Below are positions 1 to 12,154 of a DNA stretch of 64,000 nucleotides, piece by piece. Numbering within the stretch: position 1 is the first letter of the stretch; every line of letters begins with the position of its first letter. A program made the position numbers and the translations under genes. The notes beneath the pieces were generated by a model. The model ran no database searches. It was not told where the DNA came from and saw only the letters and a list, made by a program, of their open reading frames with translations. Origin of the DNA: Camillea tinctor (Eukaryota > Ascomycota > Sordariomycetes > Xylariales > Xylariaceae). The stretch is from NCBI GenBank assembly GCA_022578605.1, contig MU394087.1, forward strand, positions 248,001 to 312,000. Direction: 5' to 3'.

Positions 1-41
1 TAGAACTTCCTTCCCCCTTTCTTCTCAAAATCGTCCATCTA

Positions 42-2201
42 CTAGTTAGACGATATCTTCAGCACATCGTCTTCCACGGCAGATCGCCGTCGTAATTCCT
101 TAGCCGCCTCCTCTATGTCACGCCCTTGCGCTCTAACAAAACGTTCCGGTCGACGCCGAGAGATCGAGTCCCTATCATTCACCACTATCAATGGCGGGTT
201 CTCGCGGTAAAATGCGTCCAAGTCTTCGAGTGTACGGTCTGACGTTTCAGGGTAAAATAGCCAGACAACAGGCAAGAAAAGAGCGTTGGTGATCGCCCAA
301 ATAATATAGAACCTCCAACTAAGGTTTTGCAGCCCGATAGGCGTAACCTCGACAACGAGAAAGTTGGTAATCCAGTCAGTCATGGTAGCGATAGCAGCAC
401 CTTTTGTCCGCATGGGGAGACTATAGCATAATTAGCATCTGACATTGGATATCTCTACTTATACCAACGGGCTGATCCTCTGCATACCTGTTAATTTCAG
501 TGGGATATAACCACGGAATCCCTAGCATCCCCAGGGCGAACCCCATGTAGTAGATAAAGAACCAAGCTATAGAGGCTTTCGCAACCTCAACCTGAAATGC
601 ATAACCGGGTTTCTCCGTGTAATAGAGTAGTACCGTCAGGATCAGGAAGCAGAAAAATTGGATCCCTATTGAGACCATCATCATCACACGACGGCCATAT
701 CTTTCTACCAGCGGTGCCGCACCCAGAGAAGCGAAGACATACGCGACGGACGCACACGCAGAAATGAGACGAGCCATACACTCGTCGAGATTCACAGAAC
801 CGATCAGTACAGTAGGGAGATCTGGCAAAAGTTAGCACAATTTTCTGAAGCTCAAGGCTTTGCCCCTGATATGCCTTTTTCTATTATATGATTAGGCATA
901 GGACTAGACAGCCGCACGTACTACACGATTATCAGCAAGTTCTACCTGATATAATGATATCTAGGCCATACCAATAACTCATGATGTTAATTCCACCAAG
1001 CTGCTGCATCGCCTGGGTCCCCACACCAAGCAACAGTCGTCGTATGGTTTTCGTCCTGGCCTTAGTCCGCCCACGGAGAATATCCCGCCAGCGAATAGCA
1101 TTCCTACGCTCATACTCAACGCTAAAGGAGATCTCCTGGTGTTCGGCGACGATATACGGGTCGTCGACTGACTTGTTTTCCAGATCCGCGAGAATGACCC
1201 TGGCCTCGTCATGTCGGTCATGAGCAATAAGCCATCTTGGTGGATAGGGGCATTAGTATTCGTCATAATAACTACTTTTTTTTTGTATCGGAAGAGTTGT
1301 TCTTATTTACCTCGGTGACTCCGGGAGCCAGGGCACGGTAGAGAAAAGCACGAAGCAGAACAGCAACTGGACGGCTAGAGGAAACCGCCAGCCGACGGGC
1401 CCCCCAACAAAGGACATGCCGAAGTTGATCCAGTTGCTGAGCATAAACCCAAATACGTTCATGCTCATCTCGAAGACGACCAGCTTGCCCCTATTGTGGA
1501 CCTTCGACGTCTCGGTCTGCCACACAGGCGCCGTAGCCGTGTTGATTCCATTGCCAATACTAATCTAGGTGTCAGCAAAGAGAGCCTGTCCCAAGTCAAA
1601 AAGGGTTATGTTGAGGGGAACTGGATGCCTACCCTGTGATGATGCGGGCAATGATCATATGGGGGATGCTGAAAGAGCTTGTTTGGAGGATACCGCCAAC
1701 GCTCATCACCGCAGTTCCGACTAAGATCGTTTTCTTGCGTCCCAGCCGCTCGCCTAGAGAAAATGCCACAGCGGCCCCTAGGAAACAGCCGATGGTGTAT
1801 ATGGAAGTGACTATAGAGAGAGTGTTCGTCTTGGCTGGACCATTAAGGTCGTGGGTGTCGAGGTAATCTTGCGTAATAACAACACCGCCTATAGAACCTG
1901 ATTTAGATATCCTGAGGTCATGGTAGAGCGCAATATTCTCGCAACTTACTGAATCTGGGTTTCGTTAGTATCCTGTCTCTGGTCATGAATAACATGCGTG
2001 GTTGACTGATTTGCTTACACGCCCTGATCATAGCCGAATAAGCTCATATCAGTCGCACATGCGACCTAGTCTCATTGGATTAGCAAATCCGCCGACAAGG
2101 CTAGGTTGAATTTTGTAATGGTGTAGACTGACTGTTATCCAGAATGTGAGCCATTCCCCCTTGAGACCGAAATACGGTTGCTTTGCTTCCATTGCAGTCA
2201 T
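42..2201 (-). CDS. MFS sugar transporter
   Basis: Predicted hexose-type transporter of the plasma membrane (Major Facilitator, sugar porter family). My model has seven exons: 2201-2133, 2065-2019, 1911-1633, 1559-1311, 1235-946, 821-488 and 420-42, giving an open frame of 548 aa. Family motifs are clear in order: LTFWIT then ACATDMSLFGYDQG in the first helix, LGERLGRKK, RIITGIGNGINTATAPVWQTE, PWLPESPRW, QQLGGINIMSY, ERYGRR, and PWLYPTEINSLPMRTKGAA with the PETSDRTLEDLD tail. Two junctions are odd. Between FGYDQG and GGVVITQDY, and between INIMSY and LPTVLIG, the only frame-preserving splices I found add a few residues not usual for the family. So those boundaries are uncertain, or the gene may carry small lesions. 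The start at 2201 (MTAMEAKQPYFGLKGEW) matches related N termini. Substrate is not predictable from sequence. Confidence 0.85.
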
Positions 2202-3637
2202 TCTGTAGGCCTTATCTCAACAAGGAAGCATTCAACGATGGTATATAGTATGGTCTGAGAAGTAAGATTAAGTCTCGAATTGTACTACAATGCGACTGGT
2301 GTGAGGGGATGTATTATCTCTTTATAATAAAGTTCCATTGCTATCCTAAAACAAACGCTAGCATTTACAATGGCATTTACCTCTTTGTTTGCTCCACCAT
2401 CGCTGGAAGTCCGAACCAATGCAATGAGACCTCAAGTATACTCCCGTACCCCTCCCCTTTCCCTGAACCATCTGATACAATGTCGATGTGGACCCCCAAA
2501 CCAAAGAATTTTGAAAATTCCCTTTGATGTTGTCAGAAGCTCCTGGGTATGTGGGGGGTCAGATCATAGCCTAGGTATGTTTCAATATATGGAAAAAGGA
2601 ACGAAGCAGCAGAGCCTCGTGGGTCGCTTTTCTCTGTACTAGTGACTAAATCCGCCAATACGCTCTCTACTCATGTTCCCGAACGTCAGCATGCTATCTT
2701 GAGTAGACTATAGATATGCCTCGGGTCACATTAGCCCGTGTATTACTATACGTCCTCAACCATGCCGCCTTCAAAGATATAATAAGCTATATATGCCCTC
2801 CATAATTCTTCATGGACACAACGAACAATCCAATATTCACCTTCCATGCACGTCTCCGCATCCCCAGTCAACTACCCCACGGGGGGGCGTCCATTGCAGG
2901 ATTCCCTCCCCCCATTTCCCCCACAAAGCTCACGCCAATGCAGTAAAGACGCCGGCGATCGAGATGTCAGATCCGCGAGATAATAGGCTGCTGGTAGCCG
3001 AGATAGGATATTCTCCTCCAAGAACCCGGGAGAAAAAACTGGTAGTTTAAGTTCACCCTTGTTGACTGAAAGTGGAGTGGGTAGTGATCATTGGATACGC
3101 TTTTCCGCCATATGTAAAGACTCGTCATCATTAGCGAGGTTGATTTCTGCATCTGTATACTCAGAGCCTTACATTACTTCGATCGACTCGTACGCAGTGT
3201 TAGCCATCCCACGACGTCATAGCAGTCCCGAAATCCTATACCGAGTCTAGAAGCCGAGGATATGTACCTGATACTTAGGGGTGTCTTCAGTATATTCTTG
3301 AGCAGTGATTTTGGCGTGGGTCAGTTATTGTTCTAGGAACGTCACATGTTTCTATAGCCTTATCAAAGACATATTCTTTGATGATTTGCTTTATAGTCGC
3401 GGTGGAACGGTATTTGCTAAGCACCCCTAGTTTTGAAGAAAAAGTCTTTTCAGGTCAGGTAAAGACAAGATTATTACTATATATATTTGTAAACAAGAAC
3501 AAAACCGCTTCTTAGATTGTACAACAGTCACTGGTAATCTTATTATACGGTTGTATAATGAGATACCATGGGGATTCGTGGGAATATGTGGGGGGAGTTT
3601 AAATGCCATGGGAAATATCGTGATTTTTTGTATGACG

Positions 3638-4203
3638 GGAATTCGTGGGGAAAACGAGAGAAATTCCTACAAACCCCAAAGGATCATATGGGATACGACT
3701 TTTTTTTGGATGGTATGGGAGTGTGTAGCCCTACATATTTCTGCTGTTGAGAAACCAGATTATGCAGATGAAGCGTTTCGAGCAGCCACTAACATCACCG
3801 GGCATGTTCTTTGATCATGTTCCCCCGAAGTCGTATCAAAGAGCTACAGATTAACTTGTGTTTGGCAATGTCTGACCCGAGGGGGGATCTAACGCAGCTA
3901 TGGCCTCCCTTTAAGCTCTAGAATGGAAACACGAGTGTAGGGCTGTATAATGGGGCACCATGGGAGATTCATGAGTTCTCATGGGCCTTTTTTCTCCCCT
4001 AAGGACGTCCCACGAAAGCTTGGCGTCCTGTATGATCTAAGTATGTTCTTTGTGGGAAACTATTGTCCCATGGGAACTGGTGGGAACTTTCTATTTTTAA
4101 AAAAGTTTATGGTAATTTTTTTCATCCTCAAAAAAGCTCCCCCACCCTCCCCCCCCCCCCCCCCCATAGGATCCCAGGGGAATCTTCTTTCCCCACGAAT
4201 TCC
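3638..4203. repeat. Degenerate repeat patch with inverted 16-mer
   Basis: The word GGAATTCGTGGGGAAA occurs at 3638-3653, and its exact reverse complement at 4188-4203. In addition, TGTATAATG followed by ACCATGGG occurs near both 3553 and 3945 in direct orientation. Short ORFs across the patch resemble nothing I know. This may be a decayed repeat family or a MITE remnant; the boundaries are not clear. Confidence 0.4.
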
Positions 4204-6472
4204 TATGAGAGCATTCTCGGAAATTTCTGGCCGACATGGGAATCCGAATGTATAGTCCTAGCGAATATTTTCAAGATTCTCAACATCAATAACCTTGGGC
4301 CGATCACTCACACTAGTTGCCAAGATTGATATACACATATAAGCATGAATCCGTAGGTAGTAACCTAGTCAATTTACAGCACATGTTAGTGATCGGCATA
4401 TAATGGCTCGTGAATCGTACATAGCTGGTAAATCGCCGGATACGAAGCGGGGCAATGTGGTTCGCCGATGCACATCACTGGGGTCGTCCGTAACATTGTT
4501 GCTGCACTTAGGGATCTGAATCTGATTATTGTCACTATTATTACACTTACACAAAAAGTTGGAGACCCGTTTACTTGGAGATGTGGGATGTGGATATTGA
4601 ACGATGCCGCATGGGTAGGTGTTCAACTCTTTTTTCTTTTTCTTTTTCTTTTTTTGCATATTTATTCCCCTTTCGTTTACAACCGCTAGCTTGCGATCAT
4701 CTTTCCCCTATTCACTTGACTACGGACGCCGCGTATTACTCTATGTGATCGCTAGTTAGGTTAGTCAACTCCGAACCCTCTTTTCGCCTGGTTTTCCTTT
4801 GTTATGCCGCTCGTACGAAAGGAGAACTGAAAATACTAAAACTGGATTAAGTTTGTCATCTACAACTTTTGCCAAATTTATAGTGCGCAACGTGCCTTTA
4901 ATACCCAACGTTGCTATAATGGGGGTCCCACCTGCTTGGTAGTTCTGTAGTTCAATTAAGGTTGCCAGAGTTCGTTTGCGAATTGTTAATTAACTTCGTG
5001 TATGCATTAGCTTGAACGTGATGTTTGGGTTAACGGTACTGCTATACGAAGCAAGACTGATAGTGTTTTAGGGTTGCATCTGATTTGTATTCAAATGTGG
5101 AGTCATTGATTTGATATTGGTGTAGTCAATTGATATTATATACTTACTTTATAGTAACTTATACCTAACCTACGTAGTTATGTACATAATCGTAAGTATT
5201 TGATTTCTATTTGACTAACAAGCTATATGCACTAAACTTGGTAGTTAGTTTGTTTATATCTCATGTATAAACTGTATTATACGTTTTCGATATGAGATAA
5301 CCTATGCGTCTAGTATAAGAGATATAAGTGATAGGTTGTATTGTGCATCAAGTTGAAACTTCCAAGGCGGGCTGGGCGGGGCACGTCGCTTAACTTTTTT
5401 TTGGGAGTGTAGTTGTAAGGTGTGTTGATAGTGTATATATTAAGGGGTGATCGGTGGTCCATGAGTTGCGGAACTCTCGGTACCACTTGATTGTAGATCG
5501 ATCTCCATTAGTAAGAATGCAAGGTTTCACTTGTTATCAACGCTTCTTGTATTCCGTTAGATAGTGTACACTACATATGTAGTGTAGGTTACAGAGAACA
5601 GATAGATTACTTGTCTTAAGCATCCTATTATTAGAATAATTAACCGGTCGAATTGCCATTAAGTTTCCATCTCTTTTCTCTTATTTAATTTAGGATATAG
5701 GGGGGTGGATGTTGAGTAGTACTAGTAACGCGTCATCACCTCTATTCTCCCTTCTAGTTATATACACTAGGTAAGTAAAAGCCCTCCCTAACCCTGTGGC
5801 TAGTGGGTGTGAGTTTAGAATACTAGGTTAGTATAATTCCCAGGTATTAAGTTTGGTTATTAGCCCGGTGCCTCGTCTTGAATTACCTAGCTCGCACGGC
5901 TTGATTAGTTGCCATTGATCGATCGAGCAGAGTTAGCGCTAAGGCTGTAATAAGCCAGACTAGCAAGACCAAAGCCCTGAAAGCCCGCAATCGTGCAAGA
6001 GATTGCCGGGGTCTAGGAGCTAAACTTGTTCCACTTCTTATTGTTGTTCCCTGTTTCTTTTTATCCTTTTTTTATATTTATATTTTCTTATGTATTTTGG
6101 TCAGGGTTGCCAATCTTGATCGCCTCCTCATACTCTGTATACCCACACCAAGTTACACTTACAACACACCACTACAACCACTGATACCACACCCGTCTTA
6201 CCCGCATCATTGACTTAACTTTTTACTCACTTGTTAGCGCATCTTCTTTTTTCCCTCTTCCACCCCTTCTTCTTCTCTCTCACGCACCTTTTCATCCTTT
6301 CCAATTACATACTCCATACATCCCCCAAAACACTCCTAACCTAACCTATCTCTGCGTTCGACACGAGGATCCATTCTTTACCACCACGCTCGTTTTTTTC
6401 ATGTTCTCGCTCGCATGATTTACCCCCATAACTCGGCTGTTCGATCGTTGATCGCCACCACTGCGTCGTTAC

Positions 6473-6480
6473 TATAAAAG
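6473..6480 (+). promoter_or_regulatory. TATA-like box
   Basis: TATAAAAG lies 76 nt upstream of the predicted start codon of the glycosyltransferase gene, after a pyrimidine-rich stretch. Placement is plausible for a fungal core promoter; no transcript data support it. Confidence 0.4.
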
Positions 6481-6555
6481 TCACTGCTTATCAATACCGA
6501 GACATCCTTACGAAATATCGAATTGTGTGTCTGGCTGGATTGGACAACCTCCATC

Positions 6556-8015
6556 ATGGGCATGTCAATGGGTATGGTCGAGCGGCAGAGGCTGCGCTCG
6601 TGTAGTAAACGTTTTACTCGGGGTCAGAAGATAACATTAGGTCTTCTCGTCTTCCTCATAATCCTCTACACTGCGATGCCCTACGATAGCCCGGCGAGAT
6701 CCTTCTTCCGATTCCAACATAATGTAATTGAAGACTACATGCAAAGCCAATACCCTAGCGACTCCTGGCTGTACAAGAAGCAGCGATACCCTCTTGATTT
6801 CGATTACGATGTTGGCGTAATAGTGAAAACTGGATACGGAACGAGACACCGTGTGAAGCGCTCCTTGCAAGCACTGAGCAACGAGACCTTCTTTGGCGAC
6901 ACCCTCGTCGTGCAAGACTTCCCCGTTATGAACGACCAAAAGAGTTATACTCTGTCGAATGGCAAGGAGGTTCCCGTCATCGACATTATTGGGTGGAATC
7001 TGGCAAGGGGGGCCCTCAAGGGCAAGGAGCATTTGGAACGCGTGATGAAGTACAAAAACCTTGGAGAAGCCGTCAAGGCTGAAGAATGGGTGTTATCGGA
7101 TGGACTGGGCAAAGATATGGGATGGGAGCTCGACGCTATGAAGGTTTGACTACCAGCAGCTTGGAGCTCAATTAAAAACCTTGAGAAACTAACAAGTCCT
7201 AGTTCCTACCCTCCCTCGAGTACGCCTGGCAAACCATGCCTAAGAAGAAGTGGTACGTCGTGCTGGATGACGACAGTTACATGATTAAGTCGTCTCTCAG
7301 CATGGTCATTGGCCACCTAAACTATGGCAAGCCCCATTTCCTAGGAAACCCCGTGGGTGACTACAAAGGACGCTTCCCCCACGGCGGCTCCTCGGTTGTC
7401 TTGTCGGGCGCCGTCTTGAAAAAGCTATTCGACGACCACCCCGAAGTCGTTGCCGAAGGTAACCTGGAATCGCCTACGGCCATTTACGGCGACAAGCTTT
7501 TGTCGACCACTTTAATGAAAATCGCAGTCTACCTAGATGAAACGTACCGACGTATGTTCAACGGAGAGAATCCATGGATGACGCGAATGTGGGCAGACCG
7601 GCTGTGTTTGCCCCTTGTCAGCTTTCACGGCCTTGGCGCGGGTGAAGCCATGGAAGCCGTGGGGGAAACATTCAAGGACATGCGAGAGCCGGTGTTTTGG
7701 AGGTCATTACAGCAAATATACGGAGCGCCTGAGTTCTCAACCTACATCAACGAACCAATCAGGCAGAACATGGACTATGTCGGTCGGCTTGATGAAATAA
7801 GCGTTACAGTCCAGAATGTCACGGAGGTTAATGAATGCCTCAAGATTTGCCACCAGCATTCTACGGAGTGTCTGGCGTGGACTTTCGACCCTGGCGCCAG
7901 ACAGTGCCATGTTGCCCCATGGGCAATTGTAGGGGATTTCATAGAAGGGCGGTTCTCCGGAATCAACGGGAAACTAGCCCAGAAGCTTACGAGCAGATGC
8001 CACTCACCAGCCTAA
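6556..8015 (+). CDS. Golgi-type glycosyltransferase (fringe-like) with C-terminal PAN-like domain
   Basis: Type II membrane protein predicted to transfer a sugar in the Golgi lumen. Exons 6556-7143 and 7203-8015 join in frame (466 aa). Four close Met codons sit at the start (MGMSMGMVER); I take the first. A basic stretch is followed by one membrane anchor at about residues 27-41 (ITLGLLVFLIILYTA). The luminal part carries DVGVIVKTGYGTRHR, then WYVVLDDDSYM with the DDD metal-binding triad, then HGGSSVVLSGAVLKKL, as in the fungal DUF604/fringe (GT31-like) group. The last about 75 residues contain four Cys in a C-x3-C-x5-C-x11-C pattern with LAWTFDPGARQCHVAP, resembling a PAN/Apple fold. Donor and acceptor substrates cannot be inferred. 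Confidence 0.85.
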
Positions 8016-9412
8016 AGGTGTGTGTTAATGGATTTCGGGTTTCGGGTTTCTTTGGACGAATGTATATGCACGGGAGGTTTACGGTATAAATGACGGACAC
8101 GGCTGGCCTAGGAGCATGGTTTTCTTTTTGAGAGGAACTGGCCAGCACTGCAAAGACTTGGGGAAAGGGGAATGATTGAGTACATGATATCCGATACCCG
8201 AAGATGGTCTTGTAATGTAATGCTTCGAGACACGTTCTCGAGGACAATAATCCTAATCGATGAATGAGATGGGATGGTGTTTCTGATTCCAATATGATCT
8301 TTATTTATATTCATTTATTTATTCTTCTGGGGGGAGGGATGACTTGACCGGACCGACCCAGGTTTAACCGACTTTTTCCTAGATTAGGTTGGTAAATAGT
8401 AGGCTGACTGGCTTGACTCGATTGAACTGACTGGAGTGACTGACTGACTGGTGACGGCGACCCGCATGTTTCCCAACTCCTTTCCTTCCCCCCACCTCCC
8501 TCGCAGCAAGGAAATCCTCCCTACATATACATATATGTATTGGAAGATACAAGAATCAGGGCATGTGTGAAGTAATCTCTCGTAATTGATGCAGTGCGAC
8601 GCTGCAATGCGAAGGCATCATGGCGCATCCTTGGAGTCGTTTGCGGCATATGCAACAGCAGGGGTTGGGGGGGGGGGGGGGGGGGGGGGGTTAGGGGTTA
8701 GAGAAAAGAGCGTGCACGGATCACGAGTCAAAAAAGATTCAAAGTTGTCAAGGCGGGTGATTTCTTGGCTACTACTTGGTACTAGGCAGGCACGGTCCAA
8801 GGGAGGTTAGCGTGATGGTACCAGCCACACAAGTCAGCCTCAAACACTCCTACGTGTAATAGCCAGGTGGCTTGAATGCATGCGGCCTGACTTGCCAGTG
8901 ACCTCTCAGCAGGATGATGCAAGTGTCTAACCTAAATAGGCGATTAGAAGAAACATTTAGAGTCAGTGGATACCCACGCGGTTAGGTGCTAGACCTAAGA
9001 AATACCGACAGGACAGGACCAACCTTAGAAAATCATCATAGGTACCTTATTAACCTAGATCCATGACGTGAGGGGGAATCTCTAAAAAAGCTAAGGTTTA
9101 TTTTTGACATTCCAAACCAAAACCACTTCTTTTGACATCTCCAAACAAACTTGCCGCTTTTACCGGATCAACATCACCTAACAACCCATCTCCTATTTTC
9201 TAGAATCCTCATCCAACCCGATCGCATTATTTCCCTAAACCCCCTAGGGCATTCTCTAACGCTTCAGGGAAACACGTGCTTCATTGCGATAGCAGCATTG
9301 TTTGAGAATACTACGATACCATTTCTATACCAGATTGTGCTTTGGGGTGAGCCCCGCGTCATTATCGTCGATCTCCTTCGTATTAGTTTCGCGTCCTTGA
9401 AACGTCACAAAA
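8016..9412. other. Intergenic region with G24 tract
   Basis: No gene seen. It contains a short TGACTGACTGG-like stretch near 8400-8450 and an uninterrupted run of 24 G at 8667-8690. The last 250 bases are CT- and A-rich and are likely 5' UTR and promoter of the OSBP gene. Confidence 0.6.
8667..8690. repeat. Poly-G homopolymer (24 nt)
   Basis: Twenty-four consecutive G, read through without a gap and framed by TT on both sides. It is one of several long G/C homopolymers in spacers of this window. Confidence 0.9.
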
Positions 9413-10849
9413 ATGTCAGACGCTTCGCAGAGCTCCAGTTGGTCTGCTTTCCTCAAGGTGAATATTGACTGTTTTATATTACCCAACTACTGTCGTGCAT
9501 ACCTATCCCGCCTTATCCCTTGTCTGTCACATATCATATTCATATGCAAAACATGGTATGGTATCGACTTGCTAATTTCCGTTATGCTCTCTGCTAGTCT
9601 ATTGCCTCCTTTAACGGCGACCTTTCCTCCCTGACTGCCCCGCCCTTTATCCTCTCTTCTACGAGTCTTACCGAGTTCAGTTCGTACTGGGCCGAACATC
9701 CCAGCGTCTTTGCCGCCCCGGCCAAAGAAGAGGACCCTGCCAAGAGGGCCTTGCTAGTCCTGAAATGGTTCTTGACTACGCTCAAGCAGCAGTACGCGAG
9801 CCGAAGCGAGCAGTATGGCAACGAAAAGAAACCGCTCAACCCCTTTTTGGGTGAGCTGTTCCTAGGCAAATGGGAGGACGATGCGGGCACCACCCGGTTG
9901 ATTAGCGAGCAGGTCAGGTGAGGATGCTATAGAAACTGCCCCGTCGTTGTGTCCCGAATAACCTGCTAAACCCGAGACCCTTAGCCACCACCCGCCGGCC
10001 ACTGCGTATAGCATCATCAACGAAAAAAGCGGTGTCCACCTGCAGGGCTACAATGCCCAAAAGGCGAGCTTCTCCAAAACCATCAACATTAAGCAGATCG
10101 GCCATGCCCTGCTTTCCGTCCCCGTACCCAACGACCCCGAAGAGAAGGAGGTATTCCTGATTTCGCTACCGTCGCTCCATGTCGAAGGGCTCATCTTCGG
10201 TTCTCCATTCATCGAGCTCGATGGAGCTTCGTACATCACCTCTTCCTCAGGCTTCACCGCCAAGGTTGACTACAGCGGCAAGGGCTGGCTTAGCGGCAAG
10301 AAGAACTCGTTTGTAGCGACCCTCTATCCGACCGGCGAGGAGAAGGAAGTGCTCTACAACTGCTCCGGGCAGTGGACCAAGGCTTTTGAGATCCACACCG
10401 GTCCCGCGAAGAACAACTCGTCCAAGACCCTCATCGAGACCTGGGATCCTAGCAACACGTCTATAAGCGAGCTGAATGTTGCGCCGCTTGAGCAGCAGCA
10501 CCCGCTCGAGTCCCGGCGTGCGTGGGCTAACGTGGCCGCCGGCATAGCAAAGGGCGACATGGACACGGTTGGCAAGGAAAAGGCCAAGATCGAACAGGCG
10601 CAGCGGGCGATGCGCAAGGCGGAACAGGCTGAGGGTCGTGTATGGCAGCGGAGATACTTCACCGCACGCGAGGACGAGGATCCCGACCTCGCTACTCTGG
10701 CTGACTATGTGGGCCTAAACCCCAACGGAGATGCCGACAAGACGGGTGGCCTTTGGCGCTTCGATGCTGCCAAGGCAGAGAAGGCCACAGCCGAGCAGCT
10801 CAACGAGGAGGAGAAGGTCAAGATAGCTAAGGAGTTGCTAGGTCAATGA
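9413..10849 (+). CDS. Oxysterol-binding protein homologue (Osh4/Kes1 type)
   Basis: Cytosolic lipid-transfer protein that exchanges sterol and PI4P between membranes. Exons 9413-9457, 9598-9917 and 9985-10849 give 409 aa, close to the 434 aa of the short yeast Osh4. It consists of a bare ORD domain without PH or ankyrin domains. Visible motifs: [12 protein letters not shown] at the lid/fingerprint region and the family signature EQVSHHPPA (residues 119-127), whose Ser codon is split by intron 2. The two His (123, 124) bind the PI4P phosphate. A typical C-terminal region follows (WQRRYF, then GGLWRFDA). The tiny first exon encodes [15 protein letters not shown], the amphipathic N-terminal lid common to this group. 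Assignment is secure; sterol versus other lipid preference is inferred only. Confidence 0.95.
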
Positions 10850-12154
10850 TGGAGGATGCAGAAAACTGTATGACCTGCTTTCTTCTCTTTTCTTGCGCTC
10901 CATAGGCAAAGCATATTCAGCAAAAACACCACGCGCTGGAGAAATAACCGGTGATGGACGGGCCTGTTTTTTTTTTCTTTTATAAAGAGAAGAGGGAAAG
11001 GAGAGAAGTAGTAATTTGATGGTGAAACACGAGACTTGATAGAGTGACGAGGAGAGCTTGAGAAGGAAGAGGTTAGTTTCGGTTTGCATAATATTTAAAT
11101 ATAGAGTTTAACGCCTACATGTGACAAGTTGAATCGATTGCTGTCTACGGCTACCTAACTCCTTACATACCTATCTACCTATGTACTTACCTACTGGGCT
11201 AGGCAGGTTATGGGATTCTACTTCTACTATCATGCGTGCAATGAAAAGGGGGCCAGGTGGCGCTGGCTGGCACACAGCTGGCTTAGATCGATCTTCTAGT
11301 GGTCAAAGCTTGCAAGGGTCGCAGAATAAATGATGTAATTATGCCCTCGCCCTCGCCAACTGACTACGATTACTGGGCAGGTACCGATGTAAGACTATTT
11401 CTTCTTACATCCAATTAATTCCCTTCCAACCTAACACAGTTCTCTTTCTATTTCATTACCTTACCGACATTACCTTACCGACTTGCACATTGGTCGTCGG
11501 TGAACACAGTGAAACCTCGTTGTTTTTTGTAATTCCTAGGAAATATTATAGAATACTGCGAAGGCATTTTTACAAGTCTCTTAGCAGATCGGTCTAAACA
11601 AAACAATCACGATGGATTCCGAATCTCAGTTTATCATAACCCCTTACCCCCAGGCTTGATTGATCGATGGGAAGTCGACTAGCCAAACCCAGCTCTATAG
11701 AAAGTTGAGGGCTGTGCCGTTCAACTCTTCGCAGCTTCTAGCCTAGCTGGGAAGGCTAGCTGGACATACGATCCACAGCCCACCGCGACATCTGCCGTGC
11801 TTATACGGCTAGTCTAATCTTCCTCCTGAGATATGATCAAGCTGCAAGGTAGTGGGGGCTGAGATCCCTCTCAGCAGTACACAGCCAATCACTATCGAAA
11901 ATTTTCAGAAGATCGCACAACATCCCTTGTTGTAATCATGATAAATGTGACATTGAGGCTGTGGGAGAGGGAAAGTGGCGTCTATAGTCAGGGTCGGCTG
12001 ATAGTACATACAGCATGAGTTGCAGACCGCGTACCTTTTTAAACCCCTCTTCCGGGCCTCAGATTTCCAAGGTTAATTTTATTAAGTCTTTGTCTGGTCC
12101 AAAATGGTGATTCTCTATCCGCACAGATAATTTCCAGATGTCATCTCCACTGTC
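10850..12154. other. Intergenic region
   Basis: No gene visible in 1.3 kb. It contains TACCTA/CCTAGG-type short words near 11150-11220 and a T-run near 10968. The stretch just before 12155 is not obviously a promoter. Confidence 0.55.

Larger units (their letters stand above)
2202..6555. other. AT-rich intergenic region with degenerate repeats
   Basis: No convincing gene in 4.35 kb. The sequence is AT-rich and full of stop codons. A patch at about 3540-4260 holds repeated CATGGGAAT-like words and one exact 16-nt inverted pair (listed separately). There is a C17 run at 4149-4165. The last 400 bases are pyrimidine-rich and include a TATA-like box at 6473-6480, consistent with the promoter of the next gene. 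Confidence 0.6.
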
